Assembly (NCBI GenBank): GCA_035296325.1
Contig: DATHBD010000034.1
Span: 1 to 62,552 of the forward strand
Source: DATHBD01 sp035296325
GTDB lineage: Bacteria > Actinomycetota > Actinomycetes > Mycobacteriales > Micromonosporaceae
Length of the DNA: 62,552 bases
Direction: 5' to 3'
Positions 60,681-62,552 of this stretch are shown here, one piece after another (within the stretch, counting starts at the first letter, position 1; each line of letters opens with the position of its first letter). The position numbers were made by a program, and so were the translations under genes. Under the pieces are notes generated by a model. It ran no database searches and had not been told where the DNA came from. It saw only the letters and a program-made list of their open reading frames with translations.

Positions 60681-61175
60681 ATGACGCACTCTACCGACTC
60701 CAGCGCCGGCGCCGACCCGCCGCCGGGCGAGCTGCCACCACCCGTCACGTTCGACCCCGTTGCCGTACGGGTTCGGTGCGTGGCGGTCAACGACGAGCAC
60801 CCCGACCTCACCAACGTCCAAGCGATCGGCGTCGATGACGACGTCGGCCGAGACCGGGAAGGATTCCTGGCGACCGTCGCAGCCGTCCTGTACGCCTGGC
60901 CGCCCGGACTGACCCGGCGCAGCGACGTCCGCGACGTCCTGCTGTGGCTCATCCCCGACGGGGACGTCCTCGGCCGGGGCGCGTCGATCACTGTCGACCT
61001 GGCTGATTGCCTGCGGCTGGCGAGCTTGCACCAGGACCTCAAAGATTTCGCCGATCGTGCGGACCGCGGCGTCGCCGCCGTGCTGTCGGCGCTGTCGCAC
61101 ATCGCGGCGCAGGTATTCATGCTGGCGGACACCTACCAGCATGGCCGGTCGCCGTCCGGCGGGACGGTGCGGTGA
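60681..61175 (+). CDS. Hypothetical protein, cargo gene
   Basis: A 164-aa protein: a Pro-rich N-terminus, then VRVRCVAVNDEHPDLTNVQAI, a helix with EGFLATVAAVLYAW, and a helical C-terminus (RLASLHQDLKDFADRADRG ... LSHIAAQVFMLADTYQ). No family is recognised. ATG 60681 follows CTGGAAGGAACGCTCG. Its stop shares one base with the next ATG (TGATG). Confidence 0.68.
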   Translation: MTHSTDSSAGADPPPGELPPPVTFDPVAVRVRCVAVNDEHPDLTNVQAIGVDDDVGRDREGFLATVAAVLYAWPPGLTRRSDVRDVLLWLIPDGDVLGRGASITVDLADCLRLASLHQDLKDFADRADRGVAAVLSALSHIAAQVFMLADTYQHGRSPSGGTVR

Positions 61176-61795
61176 TGGCCAGGCTGTACGTGCGTGACAC
61201 CGAGCCGGAGTTCGGCGTGGACCGCAACGCCGACGGCGAGGTGGAACTGCACCTGCGCGTTGCCGGGCTCAGTGTTCGGATCAGCGTCGGGAACCTGCAC
61301 GAGGATGTCTCGCTGCTCGCCGAGAGCCTGGCGGACCTTGCCGCGGACGTCCGAGCCGACATCCTCGACGGATGGCAGGACACCCCGGATGAGGACGACG
61401 GATCCATCACCGTCGACCGGGGTCGCTACCACGTCAGCCTGGACGGCACCCGGGTCGGGGAGTATCCCAGCCGGGACGTGGCCGAGATCGAACTTGCCCG
61501 CGCGATGGCCGCCGGTGGGGTGTTCCCCAACGCCTGGTTCGTCACCGACCACGGCAACCACGTCGACATCAACGACGAGATCCGCCGCTGGCACGACACC
61601 GGTGGCGACCAGATGGCGCCGCTGACCGGCGTGCAGTACCAGCCCGGCGACCGGGTCCGTTACGCGCACATCGACTGGCCCTGCATCGTCGTGCAGGACT
61701 GGGGACCGGCCGGCGTGGAGGTCCACACCGACGGCGACCCCGCCGTCCGGGCCCACATCACCGACCGCGACGAGCTGCACCCCGACACCGACTGA
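61175..61795 (+). CDS. Hypothetical protein, cargo gene
   Basis: A 206-aa acidic protein coupled to the gene before it. The first half is strand/helix alternating (VELHLRVAGLSVRISVG; LLAESLADLAADVRADILDG). The second has WFVTDHGNHVDINDEIRRWHD and a SH3-like end GVQYQPGDRVRYAHIDWPCIVVQD. No family is recognised; the C-terminal barrel-like part could bind nucleic acid or protein. Confidence 0.68.
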   Translation: MARLYVRDTEPEFGVDRNADGEVELHLRVAGLSVRISVGNLHEDVSLLAESLADLAADVRADILDGWQDTPDEDDGSITVDRGRYHVSLDGTRVGEYPSRDVAEIELARAMAAGGVFPNAWFVTDHGNHVDINDEIRRWHDTGGDQMAPLTGVQYQPGDRVRYAHIDWPCIVVQDWGPAGVEVHTDGDPAVRAHITDRDELHPDTD

Positions 61796-61880
61796 CAGCC
61801 CGGCTCCCGCGCGGCTCAGCTGGCACCGCCCGCCGGGCCGGAGCCCTATGTCCACAACGCAGAGAAAGTGAGGCACCGCA

Positions 61881-62552
61881 ATGACATCCACCCTGCCAGC
61901 CGCCGCGGCGCACGAGGACCGGGGCGCGTTCGTCTTCATCGGCGCGTCGCCGTACGTCGCGTACGCCGTGCACGGCGAGCCGGCGCACCTGGCCCGCTAC
62001 ACCCGCGACCCGGACGGGTCCACCATCCTGCACCCGGTCGGTGCACCGTTTGCCCGGCTCGACCTGGCCGTCGACGCCGGCCGCTGGAGGGCCGAGCGGA
62101 AAGCCCACGCCCGCAGCGCCGAGCACCGGTGCCGCCGGTGCGGCACACCGATCACCCTCATCGGCGGGGCGTGGGTGAGCATGGACTCCACCACCACGGC
62201 CGCCGGTTCCAGCTCCTGCCCACCAGATCCCGACGCGCCACACGCAGGAGACCACGTCGCGCACCGCGTGCGCGGCGATGCGATGGTCCCGGGTTCCGCC
62301 GTGCAGCCCGCAGCGGGACCAGCCACCCGGGACGTCGCCGTCAGCGACCACAGCACCGCCGAGCCGGCCAGGTCCCAGCGCAGCTACACCGTGACCGCGC
62401 AGGTCACGGTGCGCGCCGACGCCGACCTCGGCGACCCGTTCGCTCGAGTCGCGGTGTTCCGCGCGTTGGTACACCAGCTCACCACGGCGGAGCACCAGGT
62501 GCAGACCCCGTACGGCGCGGCGAGCGCTCACATCGGCCTGGTCACCGCCGTG
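61881..62552 (+). CDS. Hypothetical protein, runs off the right end
   Basis: An open frame of 224 codons from ATG 61881 (behind AAAGTGAGGCACCGC) without a stop before the window edge. After a short N-terminus it has FVFIGASPYVAYAVHGEP, a zinc-finger-like CRRCGTPITLIGG near residue 80, a low-complexity stretch, and YTVTAQVTVRADADLGDPF near the edge. No family is recognised; the protein is incomplete. Confidence 0.7.
   Translation, partial: MTSTLPAAAAHEDRGAFVFIGASPYVAYAVHGEPAHLARYTRDPDGSTILHPVGAPFARLDLAVDAGRWRAERKAHARSAEHRCRRCGTPITLIGGAWVSMDSTTTAAGSSSCPPDPDAPHAGDHVAHRVRGDAMVPGSAVQPAAGPATRDVAVSDHSTAEPARSQRSYTVTAQVTVRADADLGDPFARVAVFRALVHQLTTAEHQVQTPYGAASAHIGLVTAV

Larger units (their letters stand above)
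33655..62552. mobile_element. Integrated mobile element at tRNA-Leu, left part
   Basis: Starting at the tRNA-Leu 3' end there are two tyrosine integrases, an excisionase-like gene, an XRE regulator, then plasmid-like genes (ParB-like, DprA-like, DUF4192) and many unrecognised cargo genes all on the plus strand. This fits an integrative conjugative or mobilisable element, or accreted elements. No relaxase, septal DNA translocator, replication initiator or right attachment site is in the window, so type and right border are open. The conserved actinobacterial gene order stops abruptly at the tRNA. Confidence 0.8.

Noticed and set aside
44239..62552. Integron-type cassette array, suggested by single genes separated by hairpin spacers
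   Set aside because: No attC consensus (GTTRRRY and its partner) or integron integrase is seen; both integrases are phage/element type.
33655..62552. CRISPR array
   Set aside because: No series of regularly spaced direct repeats and no cas gene is visible; the repeats present are inverted or tandem short ones.
33655..62552. Right attachment site repeat of the tRNA-Leu 3' end
   Set aside because: I looked for the T-arm/acceptor sequence again in the window and did not find it; the element must extend beyond the edge.

Overview
The window is high-G+C actinobacterial DNA, most likely from the Micromonosporaceae (Micromonospora or Salinispora type). This rests on gene content and order: a Pup-proteasome ATPase beside dop, TrmI, mycothiol ligase MshC, an F420-type LLM oxidoreductase and several actinobacteria-only families. 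The order is close to the M. tuberculosis Rv2112c-Rv2141c neighbourhood. The genus is an inference; no rRNA is present.

Region 1 (1-33,570) is ordinary chromosome. It starts in dop, then has arc/mpa, a small ferredoxin, a coupled minus-strand operon (site-2 protease, trmI, DUF5998-like), a RecB-like nuclease, and a NarL-type two-component system followed by two tandem, paralogous ABC ATPase/FtsX-permease pairs. Next come a HAD phosphatase, a STAS protein, a zinc-ribbon methyltransferase, a PAC2 protein, an AlaA-like aminotransferase, a GntR/GNAT pair, a sodium:solute symporter with its DUF3311 partner, and a six-gene minus-strand operon (LLM oxidoreductase, uppP, histidine phosphatase, DUF3090, SCO1664-like, mshC). 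It ends with an aldo/keto reductase, DUF5703, a hypothetical and an M20 peptidase.

Region 2 (33,571-about 43,100) begins at a tRNA-Leu(GAG) gene that looks like the attachment site of an integrated element. Immediately after it are two paralogous [AbrB-like protein + tyrosine integrase] cassettes facing each other, separated by a lower-G+C Ser/Thr kinase gene that is frameshifted exactly at its DFG motif. The inner cassette also has an excisionase-like gene, divergent from an XRE regulator; an 11-bp inverted repeat covers both start codons. A Ski2/Hel308-like helicase and a zinc-ribbon/PLD-fold-like partner follow and could be a defence pair.

Region 3 (about 44,200-62,552) is a one-directional run of plus-strand cargo: mostly short unrecognised genes, each with its own strong Shine-Dalgarno sequence and separated by 100-600 bp spacers rich in hairpins. 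Recognisable members are a GGDEF diguanylate cyclase, a DUF4192 protein, a DprA/Smf-like protein, and a ParB-like protein with a very acidic tail. No relaxase, FtsK/TraB-type translocase, replication gene or right-hand attachment site is in the window, so the element continues past its right end.

The most interesting locus is 56,808-60,530. Four genes are joined by GTGA start/stop overlaps: a PAPS-reductase-fold PP-loop protein, a tRNA-guanine-transglycosylase/DpdA-like base-exchange protein, a Mom-like (DNA adenine methylcarbamoylation family) acyltransferase-fold protein, and a second, different PAPS-reductase-fold protein. Together they look like a compact DNA (or RNA) hypermodification pathway carried by the element, possibly protecting it from restriction. 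I do not recognise this four-gene combination as a characterised system.
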